Positions 36,500-45,275 of a stretch of DNA of 64,000 nucleotides are shown here, one piece after another (positions within the stretch are counted from its first letter, which is position 1; each line of letters starts with the position of its first letter). The notes beneath the pieces were generated by a model. It saw nothing but the letters and a program-made list of their open reading frames with translations, was not told the origin of the DNA and made no database searches. This DNA is from Opacimonas sp014872805 (lineage in GTDB: Bacteria > Pseudomonadota > Gammaproteobacteria > Enterobacterales > Alteromonadaceae): the NCBI GenBank assembly GCA_014872805.1, contig WKFN01000014.1:62001-126000 (forward strand), in the 5' to 3' direction. A program made the translations under genes and the position numbers.

Positions 36500-36517
36500 T
36501 TTTAATAAAAATGTCAT
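36500..36517 (+). promoter_or_regulatory. Putative Pho box upstream of phoB
   Basis: TTTTAATAAAAATGTCAT: a good 3' repeat (ATGTCAT) and a weaker 5' repeat at the 11-base period, 45 bases before the phoB ATG. A lone TTGTCAC half-site lies at 36480. PhoB autoregulation is well known; the site itself is weak. Confidence 0.5.
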
Positions 36518-36561
36518 AAAGTCGGATGATAATGAGTCCAAGATATTTGAAGGAACTACCT

Positions 36562-37248
36562 ATGTCTCGTTCTATTTTATTGATTGAAGACGAAGCGCCA
36601 ATTCGCGATATGTTACGTATTGTGCTTGAACAAGCCGGTTATGAAGTTGCCGAAGCAGGTGATTTTGAAGAAGGTTTAGCCAAAGTGGTTGAACCGTTTC
36701 CAGATTTGATTTTGCTCGATTGGATGTTGCCAGGTGGCAGTGGTGTCCAGTTAGCGAAACGCTTAAAAGAGCAAGAGTATGCTCGAGATATTCCCATCAT
36801 TATGCTCACTGCACGTGGTGAAGAAGAAGACAAAATTCGAGGTCTTGAAGCCGGCGCGGACGATTACATCACCAAACCATTTTCACCCAAAGAACTGGTG
36901 GCACGAATCAAAGCCGTTATGCGTCGAGCTACGCCTACCACAAATGAAGAGCCGATTTCATATAGTGGTTTGGTATTAGATCCTGTATCGCATAGAGTGA
37001 CTGCTAATGGTGCCCCCGTTGATATGGGGCCAACTGAATTTAAGCTGTTGCACTTTTTTATGTCTCATGCTGAGCGTGTGTATTCACGTGAACAGTTGTT
37101 AGACAATGTTTGGGGGACGAACGTGTATGTCGAAGACAGAACGGTAGATGTGCATATTCGTCGTTTGCGCAAAGCAATTTCGCAACACGGACATGATGCG
37201 ATGATTCAAACGGTGCGCGGTGCGGGATATCGGTTCTCGGCAAAATAA
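36562..37248 (+). CDS. phoB: Phosphate regulon response regulator PhoB
   Basis: OmpR/PhoB-type transcription factor. 228 residues from MSRSILLIEDEAPIRDML; AAGGA lies 8 bases upstream, and the frame's extra 12 residues from 36526 are not family-like. Receiver domain with the phospho-acceptor D53 (LILLDWMLPGGSG), T in MLTARGEEED and K in TKPFSPKEL; the winged-helix domain has LDPVSHRV, MGPTEFKLLHFFM, REQLLDNVWG and VDVHIRRLRKA. The sequence is distinctly PhoB-like, and phoR follows 29 bases later. Confidence 0.95.
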   Translation: MSRSILLIEDEAPIRDMLRIVLEQAGYEVAEAGDFEEGLAKVVEPFPDLILLDWMLPGGSGVQLAKRLKEQEYARDIPIIMLTARGEEEDKIRGLEAGADDYITKPFSPKELVARIKAVMRRATPTTNEEPISYSGLVLDPVSHRVTANGAPVDMGPTEFKLLHFFMSHAERVYSREQLLDNVWGTNVYVEDRTVDVHIRRLRKAISQHGHDAMIQTVRGAGYRFSAK

Positions 37249-37277
37249 TTTTAGCTTATTAACATTGAGGTTAGGGC

Positions 37278-38597
37278 GTGTATTACCCACTCTCTTTAAA
37301 AAAGAGTATCGGTATCCTAGTTTTATTTCTGCTTGTGTGGTTGGTAATAGGCAGTTGGGTCAACGATTACTTATTATCACTTAGTATCGCCATGGCGGGA
37401 TTGGTTGTTTTTAATTACTATCAGCTATTTCGCTTGAACCACTGGATCTGGCATTCAAAAAGATTATCTCCCCCAACTGTCTATGGTGCTTGGGAATACA
37501 TTTATGAAGGTGTGTATTTTTTGCAGTGTCGCAACCGCGCTAAACGCAAAGAGTTAGGTGAGTTAGTTAAGCGCTTCCGGGAAGGAGCGGAAGCCTTGCC
37601 TGACGCGGTTGTGATCATCGATTCTGATTCAACGATTTTGTGGTGTAACCGTTTGGCCAGATTAGAATTGGGAATTCAATGGCCGTCTGATTTAGGCTTG
37701 CGTATAGACAACTTATTACGTCATCCTTTGTTTGTTGAGTATTTTAATGAAGGAGATTTTTCTCATCCCATTGAAGTGCCGTCTCCAATTAATCAAAACA
37801 AGACCAATGAATATCGTATCATGCCCTATGGGGATGATAACTTATTATTGATTTCAAGGGATGTAACACGTGTATCTCAGCTAGAAGATATGCGCAGAGA
37901 TTTTGTGGCCAATGTTTCCCATGAAATGCGCACACCATTGACTGTGATTTCTGGGTATCTTGAAATGCTTCCTGAAAGTGCCGTTAATGCGGACCCGTTT
38001 GCTGGAAAGGCCCTGCATGAAATGTCAGAGCAAACCAAACGCATGCAACATCTGATTGAGGATTTGTTAGTCTTATCTCGCATAGAAAGCAGTTCGGAAC
38101 GGATTTATGAAAATACCGTGCAAATGCCCAATATGCTATCGCAAATTGAGCAAGAAGCCTTGCGTTTAAATAAAGAGCATGGTCATTTGATTCGTTTTCA
38201 CATTGATAAGTCTTTAACCATGTTTGGTGTGGAAACCGAGATCCGTTCAGCATGTTCTAATCTCATTTTTAACGCAATCAACTATACCCCTGCAAAAGGC
38301 CAAATCGACGTGCATTGGTATCGCGACGGTGATAATGCGGTCTTTAAAGTAATAGATAATGGCGATGGTATTGAAGAAAAACATTTGTTGCGGTTAACGG
38401 AACGCTTCTATAGAGTAGATAAAGCGCGTTCACGTAAAACGGGCGGTTCAGGATTAGGCTTATCCATTGTCAAACACGTCTTAAACCATCATAATTCAAT
38501 GCTCAAAATAAAAAGCATCGTTGGAGTCGGCAGTGAGTTCTACTTTATTATCGGACCAGAATTGTTACCCGAAGTGGTTATGGACGCTACTATTTAG
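37278..38597 (+). CDS. phoR: Phosphate regulon sensor histidine kinase PhoR
   Basis: 439-residue membrane histidine kinase. Two N-terminal membrane segments (about 10-26 and 32-48), a short charged region, a PAS domain (about 105-195, LPDAVVIIDSDSTILWCNR), the phospho-acceptor H215 in FVANVSHEMRTPLTVISGY, and the ATPase motifs NLIFNAINYTP, VIDNGDGIEEKHL and GGSGLGLSIVKH. The absence of a large periplasmic sensor domain is typical of PhoR. It overlaps the following pstS-like gene by about 65 bases. Confidence 0.95.
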   Translation: MYYPLSLKKSIGILVLFLLVWLVIGSWVNDYLLSLSIAMAGLVVFNYYQLFRLNHWIWHSKRLSPPTVYGAWEYIYEGVYFLQCRNRAKRKELGELVKRFREGAEALPDAVVIIDSDSTILWCNRLARLELGIQWPSDLGLRIDNLLRHPLFVEYFNEGDFSHPIEVPSPINQNKTNEYRIMPYGDDNLLLISRDVTRVSQLEDMRRDFVANVSHEMRTPLTVISGYLEMLPESAVNADPFAGKALHEMSEQTKRMQHLIEDLLVLSRIESSSERIYENTVQMPNMLSQIEQEALRLNKEHGHLIRFHIDKSLTMFGVETEIRSACSNLIFNAINYTPAKGQIDVHWYRDGDNAVFKVIDNGDGIEEKHLLRLTERFYRVDKARSRKTGGSGLGLSIVKHVLNHHNSMLKIKSIVGVGSEFYFIIGPELLPEVVMDATI

Positions 38598-39552
38598 CCT
38601 CTCGATTACACTGTGTTTTCCAGCGTATTCTGATTCAGAAGAGCAACAGTTTGGAATTGTAGGTATCTTGCATTCTATTGGCTCTGATACGTTAGATGAT
38701 GTCATTACTCAGTGGGCGAGTGCCTTCCAAAAACGCTACCCCCATATTCGTATTCAAATCCAGACCTCAGGTTCATCTGCTGCACCCATAGCGATTATTG
38801 GTGGCACTGCGTCGATAGGGCCAATGTCTCGTCCCTTACGAGACTCCGAGCGGCAATCATTTGTCAATAAATATCACTACGAACCAACGATGTTAACGGT
38901 AGGCATCGATGCGATTGGTGTATTTGTCCACCCAGCTAATCCTGTGGAACAAATTTCACAATACGATTTGGATGCTGCATTTTCAGTGACTCGCTTCTGT
39001 GGGGCTCGAAATAACATAAACCGTTGGTTGGGGCTATTAAAAAACAATGACTTGAGCGAATTTTCAAAATCAGAAATCCGCCTGTATGGGCGAAACTCAG
39101 CTTCTGGAACCTATGCGTTTTTTAAACAAACTGCCTTGTGTGCTGGCGATTACAAAGCTGAGGTTCATCAGCAACCGAGTTCGTCAGCGATTATTCGGTC
39201 GGTTGCCAACCAAATCGACAGTCTTGGTTATGCTTCAATAGGTGCGATTTCGAATCTGGTAAAGCCACTGGCATTGGAAAATCAATCTGGTGAATACATA
39301 TCATTGAACGAACAAAATATTCAATCAGGGGCTTATCCTTTAACTCGGAACCTATATTTAATGATTAATAAGCCGCCAGAGGCAGATCTCTCTCTAAGCT
39401 TGAGGACGTTTTTGCGTTTTATTTACTCAGATGAAGGGCAGTCCATTGTGTCACAGAATGGTTATGTGCCGGTATCTAATGCTATGCGCCGTCGTGAGTT
39501 GGCTAAGTTTGCTCCGCTAAAGGCAAAGCAAATCCTTGAAGTTATTCGCTAA
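38533..39552 (+). CDS. PstS-like periplasmic phosphate-binding protein
   Basis: 339-residue substrate-binding protein of the PstS-like family. I place the start at GTG 38533, which has GGAG 7 bases upstream; a TTG at 38521 is also open, and no ATG fits. A signal peptide follows (TLLFSLSITLCFPAYS). Phosphate-binding loops are recognisable: HSIGSDTLDDV, QTSGSSAAPIAI and YGRNSASGTYAFF. The ORF starts within phoR in another frame, so translation is coupled. No pstC, pstA, pstB or phoU is present, which suggests a role in phosphate sensing or capture for another transporter rather than in a local ABC uptake operon. Confidence 0.85.
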   Translation: MSSTLLSDQNCYPKWLWTLLFSLSITLCFPAYSDSEEQQFGIVGILHSIGSDTLDDVITQWASAFQKRYPHIRIQIQTSGSSAAPIAIIGGTASIGPMSRPLRDSERQSFVNKYHYEPTMLTVGIDAIGVFVHPANPVEQISQYDLDAAFSVTRFCGARNNINRWLGLLKNNDLSEFSKSEIRLYGRNSASGTYAFFKQTALCAGDYKAEVHQQPSSSAIIRSVANQIDSLGYASIGAISNLVKPLALENQSGEYISLNEQNIQSGAYPLTRNLYLMINKPPEADLSLSLRTFLRFIYSDEGQSIVSQNGYVPVSNAMRRRELAKFAPLKAKQILEVIR

Positions 39553-39588
39553 TCTTAAAAAATATGAAAGTTTTGTGACAATTTTATC

Positions 39589-39606
39589 ATGTAACAATAC
39601 TGTCAT
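39589..39606 (+). promoter_or_regulatory. Putative Pho box upstream of the beta-helix lipoprotein gene
   Basis: ATGTAACAATACTGTCAT: 7-base repeats ATGTAAC and CTGTCAT with a 4-base spacer (11-base period), 73 bases before the ATG of the next gene. A nearby TTGTGACAATTTTAT resembles sequences at the other Pho sites in the window. The gene follows phoBR and a pstS-like gene. Confidence 0.65.
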
Positions 39607-39678
39607 TTTCACCATGTAATCTTCGCCAGAATTATATTTTGGAAAAAATTCCATAACTTAGTCCAAACGGAGAACATC

Positions 39679-42486
39679 ATGCGTTTAAAGCACATCTTTC
39701 AAACGTCAGCACTTGCAGCAGCATTAGCGCTTGCTGGTTGTGGTGGTGATATTAACATTAGTGAAGGTGACATTGTTACTACTACTAATACAACCAATAA
39801 TAATGCGCCAAGCACACCAACCACTCCGACTACACCAGTCGATACAGCACCAGGTCAAGCATCAGCCTTTTTATCGACTCAAGTGTCAAATGCATTGGGT
39901 GAGACAGTGGAAGTGCGCACATTGTCAGGTCGTTTAACAGCGTCTGATGCGGATGCGCAAGGAAAAGTCATACTGACCAATGACACAGTGTGGGCCCTAG
40001 AAGGTCCTGTCTTTATCGGTGGTGATAATACCGATAGCGTCATTCTTGAAATTGAAGAAGGTACTATTATTTTCGGTCGCTCAGGTGCAGACTATTTAGT
40101 TGTTAGCCGTGGCTCACAAATCGAAGCTATGGGTTCTGCGTCTGCGCCAATCCTAATGACTTCTTACAACGACGTGCTTGGTGATGTTGTTGGTGCTGGT
40201 CAATGGGGTGGTTTAGTTATTCTTGGTAACGCACCAACTAACGCTTGTGAAGTAGGCGATGCAACGTGTTCAATCCAAGTAGAAGGTGTTCAAGAAGGTG
40301 CTGTTTACGGCGGTATCGATAGCACTGACGATTCAGGTACATTAAACTACCTAGTTGTTAAATACGCTGGTTTCGAAATTGCACCAGATAACGAATTAAA
40401 CGGTATCACGTTTGGTGGCGTAGGTTCTGGTACGACTGTTGAGAACATCCAAGTTCACGCTAACGCGGACGACGGTGTTGAGTTCTTCGGTGGTTCTGTA
40501 AATGCTAAGAACGTTGTTTTAACTGGTATTCAAGACGACTCAGTAGATTGGGACCGCGGTTACAACGGTAAGCTTCAGTACGTTTATATCCAACACGCAC
40601 GTGACAACTCTGATGCCAACCGTGGTATCGAAGGTGACGGCGATGGTAGCGGTACGAACCCTAATTTCTCTGCTCCAATGGTTGCCAACATCACCATCAT
40701 CGGTAACGACTTTGACGGTAAAGATGATTCTGAAGGTGTTTTATTACGCGACCAAACAGGCGCAAAAATCATGAACATGCTTGTCACTGGCTCTGCTGGT
40801 ATGGGCGAATGTTTAGAAATGGATCACGACGATACAGTGCAAGGTAACTTGCAAAACGGTGGGATCGAGATTACCCACTCTGTCATTTCTTGTGCAGAAG
40901 CATTTAAAGGCGTAGCTTCAGATCAAACCGGTCTGGATGCAGCTGGACTTGAAGCGTGGTTTGAAGGTCAAACTGGTAACCAAAACATTGCTTATGCAGA
41001 CCGTGCTAACCTCGGCTTAAACATCGATGGTACGCTTACGACTGAGTCAGCACTATTGACAGCTGGCGGAAACCCTGCAAGCTTGGATAGCTTCTTTGAA
41101 ACCAACTCATTCGTTGGTGCGGTTGGTGCTGATGACTGGCGTCAAGGTTGGGCATTTGGTTTTGGTGGCGGAACAGTTGACGTAGTGTCTACTGCATCTG
41201 GCTGTCCTGCAGGTACCACAACGATTGCATCTGTTGATGGCGTAACACCAACTTGTCAGGTATCTGGTCGTTTAACTGCAAACTTACGATTAACAGCAGG
41301 TAACCACTACGCATTAGACGGTGCAGTATTTGTTGGTGGCGACAATGTTGATTCTGCAACCTTGACTGTTGACCCAGGTGTTATCGTATACGGTTCTTCT
41401 GGTAACGATTACCTAGTAGTTAGCCGTGGTTCGAAAATTGAAGCAAACGGTACGGCGTCAAACCCAATTACCTTTACTTCACGTCAACACGCACAAAACC
41501 CAGCCACATTAGATAATGGCGCTGCTGGTCAGTGGGGTGGTTTAGTTATCTTAGGTAACGCACCATCAACTAAATGTCCTGCAGACTCAGCTTGTGCACT
41601 TCAAGTAGAAGGTGTAGCAGAAGGTGCCGTATTCGGCGGTAACAACGAAGCTGACAACTCTGGTACATTACGTTACGTTCGCGTCATGCACGGCGGTTTC
41701 GAAATCGCACCGGATAACGAGTTAAATGGTATCACGTTTGGTGGTGTTGGTTCTGGTACAACTGTGGAGTATGTACAAGTACACAAAAACGCAGATGACG
41801 GTGTTGAGTTCTTCGGCGGTACGGTAAGTGCTAAGTACGTCGTTCTTACAGGTATCCAAGATGACTCGGTAGACTGGGATAACGGCTACAAAGGCAACAT
41901 GCAGTTCGTACTGGTTAAGCATGCTGACGACAACTCTGATGCAAACCGCGGTATTGAAGGCGACGGTGACGGCGGTGATGACGCAGTTAACTTTGGTTTC
42001 TCAAACCCAGTCGTTGCAAACATGACTGTGATTGGTAACGACTTCGACGGTAAAGACGATTCAGAAGGTTTACTATTACGTGACCAAACGTCTGCTAAGC
42101 TATATAACTTCGTAGTGACTGGTTCTGCTGGCATGGGCGAGTGTTTAGAGTTTGACCACGACGACACAGTACAGGGTAATCTGACTAACGGTAACATGGT
42201 TATCTCGACTTCAGTGCTAGCCTGTGCAGAGAACTTCAAAGGTGTAGCATCTACCGAAACAGGTTTAGACGCAGCCGGTGTTGAAGCATGGTTCCTAGAT
42301 GCTTCTCGTAAAAACGCAGTTGCAGCTGACCAAGCAGCAGTGTTAAACGGTATCTACACGATTGACACTTCAGTGACTGCAACGGATGCAGCAACACTTG
42401 GTAGCTTCTTTACAACAACTGATTTCATCGGTGCGGTTAAAGATGCGCAAAACGATTGGACAGCAGGTTGGACTGTAGGTCTATAA
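39679..42486 (+). CDS. Large lipoprotein with two tandem beta-helix-like domains
   Basis: 935 residues. Lipoprotein signal with LAGC (lipidated Cys 21; Gly at +2 favours the outer membrane), then a Thr/Pro/Asn-rich linker to about residue 80. Two homologous domains of about 410 residues follow (83-495 and 529-935), each beginning SGRLTA, with VFxGGDN, DYLVVSRGS, GQWGGLVILGNAP, FEIAPDNELNGITFGGVGSG, DDGVEFFGG, ANRGIEGDGDG and a final DW..GW. Repeated short strands suggest right-handed beta-helices; the Asp-rich loops look suited to binding metal ions. Conserved cysteine pairs (NACEVGDATC; TKCPADSAC) may form disulfides. Downstream lies a TBDT. A SusD-like surface partner of that receptor is a reasonable guess, not shown. 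Confidence 0.8.
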   Translation: MRLKHIFQTSALAAALALAGCGGDINISEGDIVTTTNTTNNNAPSTPTTPTTPVDTAPGQASAFLSTQVSNALGETVEVRTLSGRLTASDADAQGKVILTNDTVWALEGPVFIGGDNTDSVILEIEEGTIIFGRSGADYLVVSRGSQIEAMGSASAPILMTSYNDVLGDVVGAGQWGGLVILGNAPTNACEVGDATCSIQVEGVQEGAVYGGIDSTDDSGTLNYLVVKYAGFEIAPDNELNGITFGGVGSGTTVENIQVHANADDGVEFFGGSVNAKNVVLTGIQDDSVDWDRGYNGKLQYVYIQHARDNSDANRGIEGDGDGSGTNPNFSAPMVANITIIGNDFDGKDDSEGVLLRDQTGAKIMNMLVTGSAGMGECLEMDHDDTVQGNLQNGGIEITHSVISCAEAFKGVASDQTGLDAAGLEAWFEGQTGNQNIAYADRANLGLNIDGTLTTESALLTAGGNPASLDSFFETNSFVGAVGADDWRQGWAFGFGGGTVDVVSTASGCPAGTTTIASVDGVTPTCQVSGRLTANLRLTAGNHYALDGAVFVGGDNVDSATLTVDPGVIVYGSSGNDYLVVSRGSKIEANGTASNPITFTSRQHAQNPATLDNGAAGQWGGLVILGNAPSTKCPADSACALQVEGVAEGAVFGGNNEADNSGTLRYVRVMHGGFEIAPDNELNGITFGGVGSGTTVEYVQVHKNADDGVEFFGGTVSAKYVVLTGIQDDSVDWDNGYKGNMQFVLVKHADDNSDANRGIEGDGDGGDDAVNFGFSNPVVANMTVIGNDFDGKDDSEGLLLRDQTSAKLYNFVVTGSAGMGECLEFDHDDTVQGNLTNGNMVISTSVLACAENFKGVASTETGLDAAGVEAWFLDASRKNAVAADQAAVLNGIYTIDTSVTATDAATLGSFFTTTDFIGAVKDAQNDWTAGWTVGL
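39925..41163 (+). repeat. Internal duplication, copy 1
   Basis: First of two homologous coding repeats in the lipoprotein gene (starts TCAGGTCGTTTAAC). Copy 2 is at 41263-42483. Long stretches are nearly identical at the protein level (FEIAPDNELNGITFGGVGSG in both) while many codon third positions differ, so the duplication is old but the structure is under strong constraint. Confidence 0.85.
41263..42483 (+). repeat. Internal duplication, copy 2
   Basis: Second copy, starting TCTGGTCGTTTAACTGCA and ending with the same D-W-x-x-G-W pattern as copy 1. It is linked to copy 1 by about 33 residues containing CPAGTTTIASVDGVTPTC. Confidence 0.85.
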
Positions 42487-42512
42487 GACCCACAACCACG
42501 CTGTAAGATGAA

Positions 42513-42551
42513 AAGTGCGTTACTCTATAGTTAGCTATAAGTAACGCACTT
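42513..42551 (+). other. Long intercistronic hairpin between lipoprotein and TBDT genes
   Basis: A perfect 12-base stem AAGTGCGTTACT/AGTAACGCACTT enclosing a smaller CTATAG/CTATA stem. No T run follows, so it is unlikely to be a plain terminator. It could protect the upstream mRNA end or set the ratio of lipoprotein to receptor. Confidence 0.7.
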
Positions 42552-42608
42552 GTGTTTCAAAAATCCAAGTTCTCAGCTCACCAAATGAGCTTAGAAAATG
42601 AGGTAACC

Positions 42609-45257
42609 ATGAAAAATTCTAACCATAGGTTTCCTGTTGCACCTTTATCACTTGCTATTTTAGCAGCATTATCTTTTACGCCAGCAGTACATGCTCAGGA
42701 AAGCGAAGATGAAGTCATTGAAGAGGTTGTTGCGACAGGTACACGTTTAAAAGGAACGGCAACAGCGGTTCTTGAAGAGCGTAAAAACCAAGCATTCGTT
42801 GCAGATATCTTAGGTGCTGAGCAAATCTCACGTACCGGTGATAGCGATGCAGCATCAGCTTTACGCCGTGTGACAGGCCTTACGCTTGTCGATGGTAAAT
42901 TTATTTATGTTCGTGGTTTAGGTGAGCGTTATTCATCAACGCTTCTAAACGGCGCAAATGTGCCAAGCCCTGATCCAACTCGTAACGTTATTCCGCTGGA
43001 TTTGTTCCCAGCAGATATTATTGAAAGTCTCTCGGTACAAAAATCTTATTCACCGTCGATGCCTGCATCGTTTGGTGGTGGTAACGTAGATATTCGTTTA
43101 AAGTCTATCCCTTCAGACTTTATTTTTAATGTGTCTGCGTCTTTGGGAACGAATTCAGAAAACAGTGGCGATGCCATTGGTTATAACGGCGGTGACCGCG
43201 ACTGGTTTGGTGAAGATGACGGTTCGCGTGCAGCACCTGCTGTGATTGTTGAACGCTGGACAAATAAGAACTTTTTAGATGGTCTTGATCAAGAAACGGC
43301 TCTATCGTATTTCTCGCAAATGAAGCGCGATTACGATCCTGTTTCTGAGTCAGTCGGTCCTGATTTTGGTTTGAGCCTTTCTTTAGGCAATAACTACGAC
43401 ATTAACAATGATTGGCGTTGGGGTTATTTGCTGACGTCAAGCTATGACCGTGGTACCAATGTCTCGGAAGAATATGAGCTTGAACAAGCTAACCGTGTAG
43501 GTGATACAACTGAAATCGTTCGTTTTTTCGATGAAGTTTTAGTCACGGAGAAGACCGTAAAATGGTCAACTATGTTCAACCTAGGCCTGGATTACAACCG
43601 CAATCATCGCGTGGATTATTCACTCATCGCCCTGAACGATACCTCTGATGAAATCAAAGAAAAGTTTGGTAATACTGAAAACTTCAACTTAGGTGAAGGG
43701 TTGCGCATACGCGATATCGGTGTCGATTACGAAGAACGTCAAATGTTTACCAATCAAATTAAAGGCATGCATACTTTCCCCGAGTATAACTTCGCTGGTT
43801 TTGATTGGAAATATTCACTAGGTCGTTCGATTCGTAACGCCCCAGGTAGTTTTAAAACCCGTTTCTTGATGGAAGATCTCAATGGTGATGGCATGTTTGA
43901 TACCACCAATGAGATTGCTTTGACAAACTCAACGGGTGCGGCGCAGTACGATTTCCAAATCTTACATGACCGCGTTGAGAACTATGGTTATAACTTTACT
44001 TTGCCGGTCATGACTGAAGATTGGGAAATGGAGTTCAAGTTCGGTGCAGACTTCCTAAGTAAAGCGCGTACCGCTGAAAACCGTCGTATTGCGGTGAGCA
44101 CACGTGCGTTTACTAATTCGTCTGATCTTGCTGGCGGTGTGTTCGCTGACATCATGAGTAACGATGTGCTTGCAAATGGCGATTTTCGCGAAGGTACGCC
44201 TTTGATCCGTGACTTGACGATCGCAGGTGATGACTATGTTGCAGCACAAAAAGTCGATGCATATTACCTTGAAGGTGATTTTTTCTATCAAGGCAAGTGG
44301 CGCTTTACCGGCGGTGCGCGCTTTGAAGACTTCCGTCAAGCGGTGGTGCCTTTTGATCCTCGTACGAATCAAATTGATTTGGCCGATGAAGATGACCGCG
44401 CTCAATTAGCATTCCAAGAAGATGACTTTTACCCAGCATTTGCCTTGACGTACTTTATAGAATCAGACATGCAATTACGTGCATCCATTGGTCAAACCGT
44501 GGTTCGTCCTGATTTGCGTGAGGTATCTTCTGCTACCTATATCGACCCATTGACTGAGTTCCCTGTTGCAGGGACTCCAGGTGTACGTACCACGTCTATC
44601 TTGAACTATGACTTGCGATGGGAATGGTATCGTGAAGCCGGTAACAACGTCTCTGTTGGTATTTTCTATAAGGATATGGAAGACCCTATCGAATCAGTTC
44701 AGTCTCCAGCGCAGGATGGTCCGCCATTGATTCGTATTGCCAATGCTGAAAGCGGTACCTTATTTGGTGTCGAAATTGAGTTCTTGCAAGATTTGATGTT
44801 TGTCGGTGACGGTATTTGGGAAAACTTGTTCTTGTCAGGTAACGTGACCATCTCTGATTCAGAAATTGAATTAGATCGTCAAAACATCGTTGAGCAAACC
44901 GGTGTGTCAGCAGCGATTACTAATACAAAACGTCGTTTAACCGGTCACTCAGAGTATGTGGTGAACCTACAGCTTGGTTTTGATTCGGATAACGGTGAGC
45001 GCAGTGCATCATTAGTGTACAACGTATTTGGTGACCGAATCTTGATCCCAGGCATTGATGGTTTTGATGATAACTTTGAGCAACCATTCCATTCTTTGGA
45101 TTTGGTCTACAAGTTTTATCCAGACTTTAACACGACTTGGACATTCAAGGTTGGTAACATCCTTGGTGAAGAGAAAGAGTTAGAGTTTGAAGACACACTC
45201 TTGCGTCGTGAGAGTAAAGGTACGAGTGTCAGCTTGTCGTTCAAATACGATTTCTAA
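42609..45257 (+). CDS. TonB-dependent outer-membrane receptor next to phoBR
   Basis: 882 residues from the ATG at 42609, preceded by GAGGTAACC; the frame is open to 42552 but only the later start gives a proper signal peptide (about 1-30, ending VHAQ). A TonB-box-like EEVVATGTR follows, then a plug with DAASALRRVTGLTLV, IYVRGLGERYSSTLLNGA and PASFGGGNVDIRLKSIPSD, and a large barrel ending SVSLSFKYDF. The plug is the TBDT class with a GLGERYSS motif, not siderophore-like. Operon position after the Pho-boxed lipoprotein suggests phosphate-related cargo. Adjoining PhoB/PhoR strengthens that. Confidence 0.92.
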   Translation: MKNSNHRFPVAPLSLAILAALSFTPAVHAQESEDEVIEEVVATGTRLKGTATAVLEERKNQAFVADILGAEQISRTGDSDAASALRRVTGLTLVDGKFIYVRGLGERYSSTLLNGANVPSPDPTRNVIPLDLFPADIIESLSVQKSYSPSMPASFGGGNVDIRLKSIPSDFIFNVSASLGTNSENSGDAIGYNGGDRDWFGEDDGSRAAPAVIVERWTNKNFLDGLDQETALSYFSQMKRDYDPVSESVGPDFGLSLSLGNNYDINNDWRWGYLLTSSYDRGTNVSEEYELEQANRVGDTTEIVRFFDEVLVTEKTVKWSTMFNLGLDYNRNHRVDYSLIALNDTSDEIKEKFGNTENFNLGEGLRIRDIGVDYEERQMFTNQIKGMHTFPEYNFAGFDWKYSLGRSIRNAPGSFKTRFLMEDLNGDGMFDTTNEIALTNSTGAAQYDFQILHDRVENYGYNFTLPVMTEDWEMEFKFGADFLSKARTAENRRIAVSTRAFTNSSDLAGGVFADIMSNDVLANGDFREGTPLIRDLTIAGDDYVAAQKVDAYYLEGDFFYQGKWRFTGGARFEDFRQAVVPFDPRTNQIDLADEDDRAQLAFQEDDFYPAFALTYFIESDMQLRASIGQTVVRPDLREVSSATYIDPLTEFPVAGTPGVRTTSILNYDLRWEWYREAGNNVSVGIFYKDMEDPIESVQSPAQDGPPLIRIANAESGTLFGVEIEFLQDLMFVGDGIWENLFLSGNVTISDSEIELDRQNIVEQTGVSAAITNTKRRLTGHSEYVVNLQLGFDSDNGERSASLVYNVFGDRILIPGIDGFDDNFEQPFHSLDLVYKFYPDFNTTWTFKVGNILGEEKELEFEDTLLRRESKGTSVSLSFKYDF

Positions 45258-45275
45258 TTACACTGAAATCAAATA

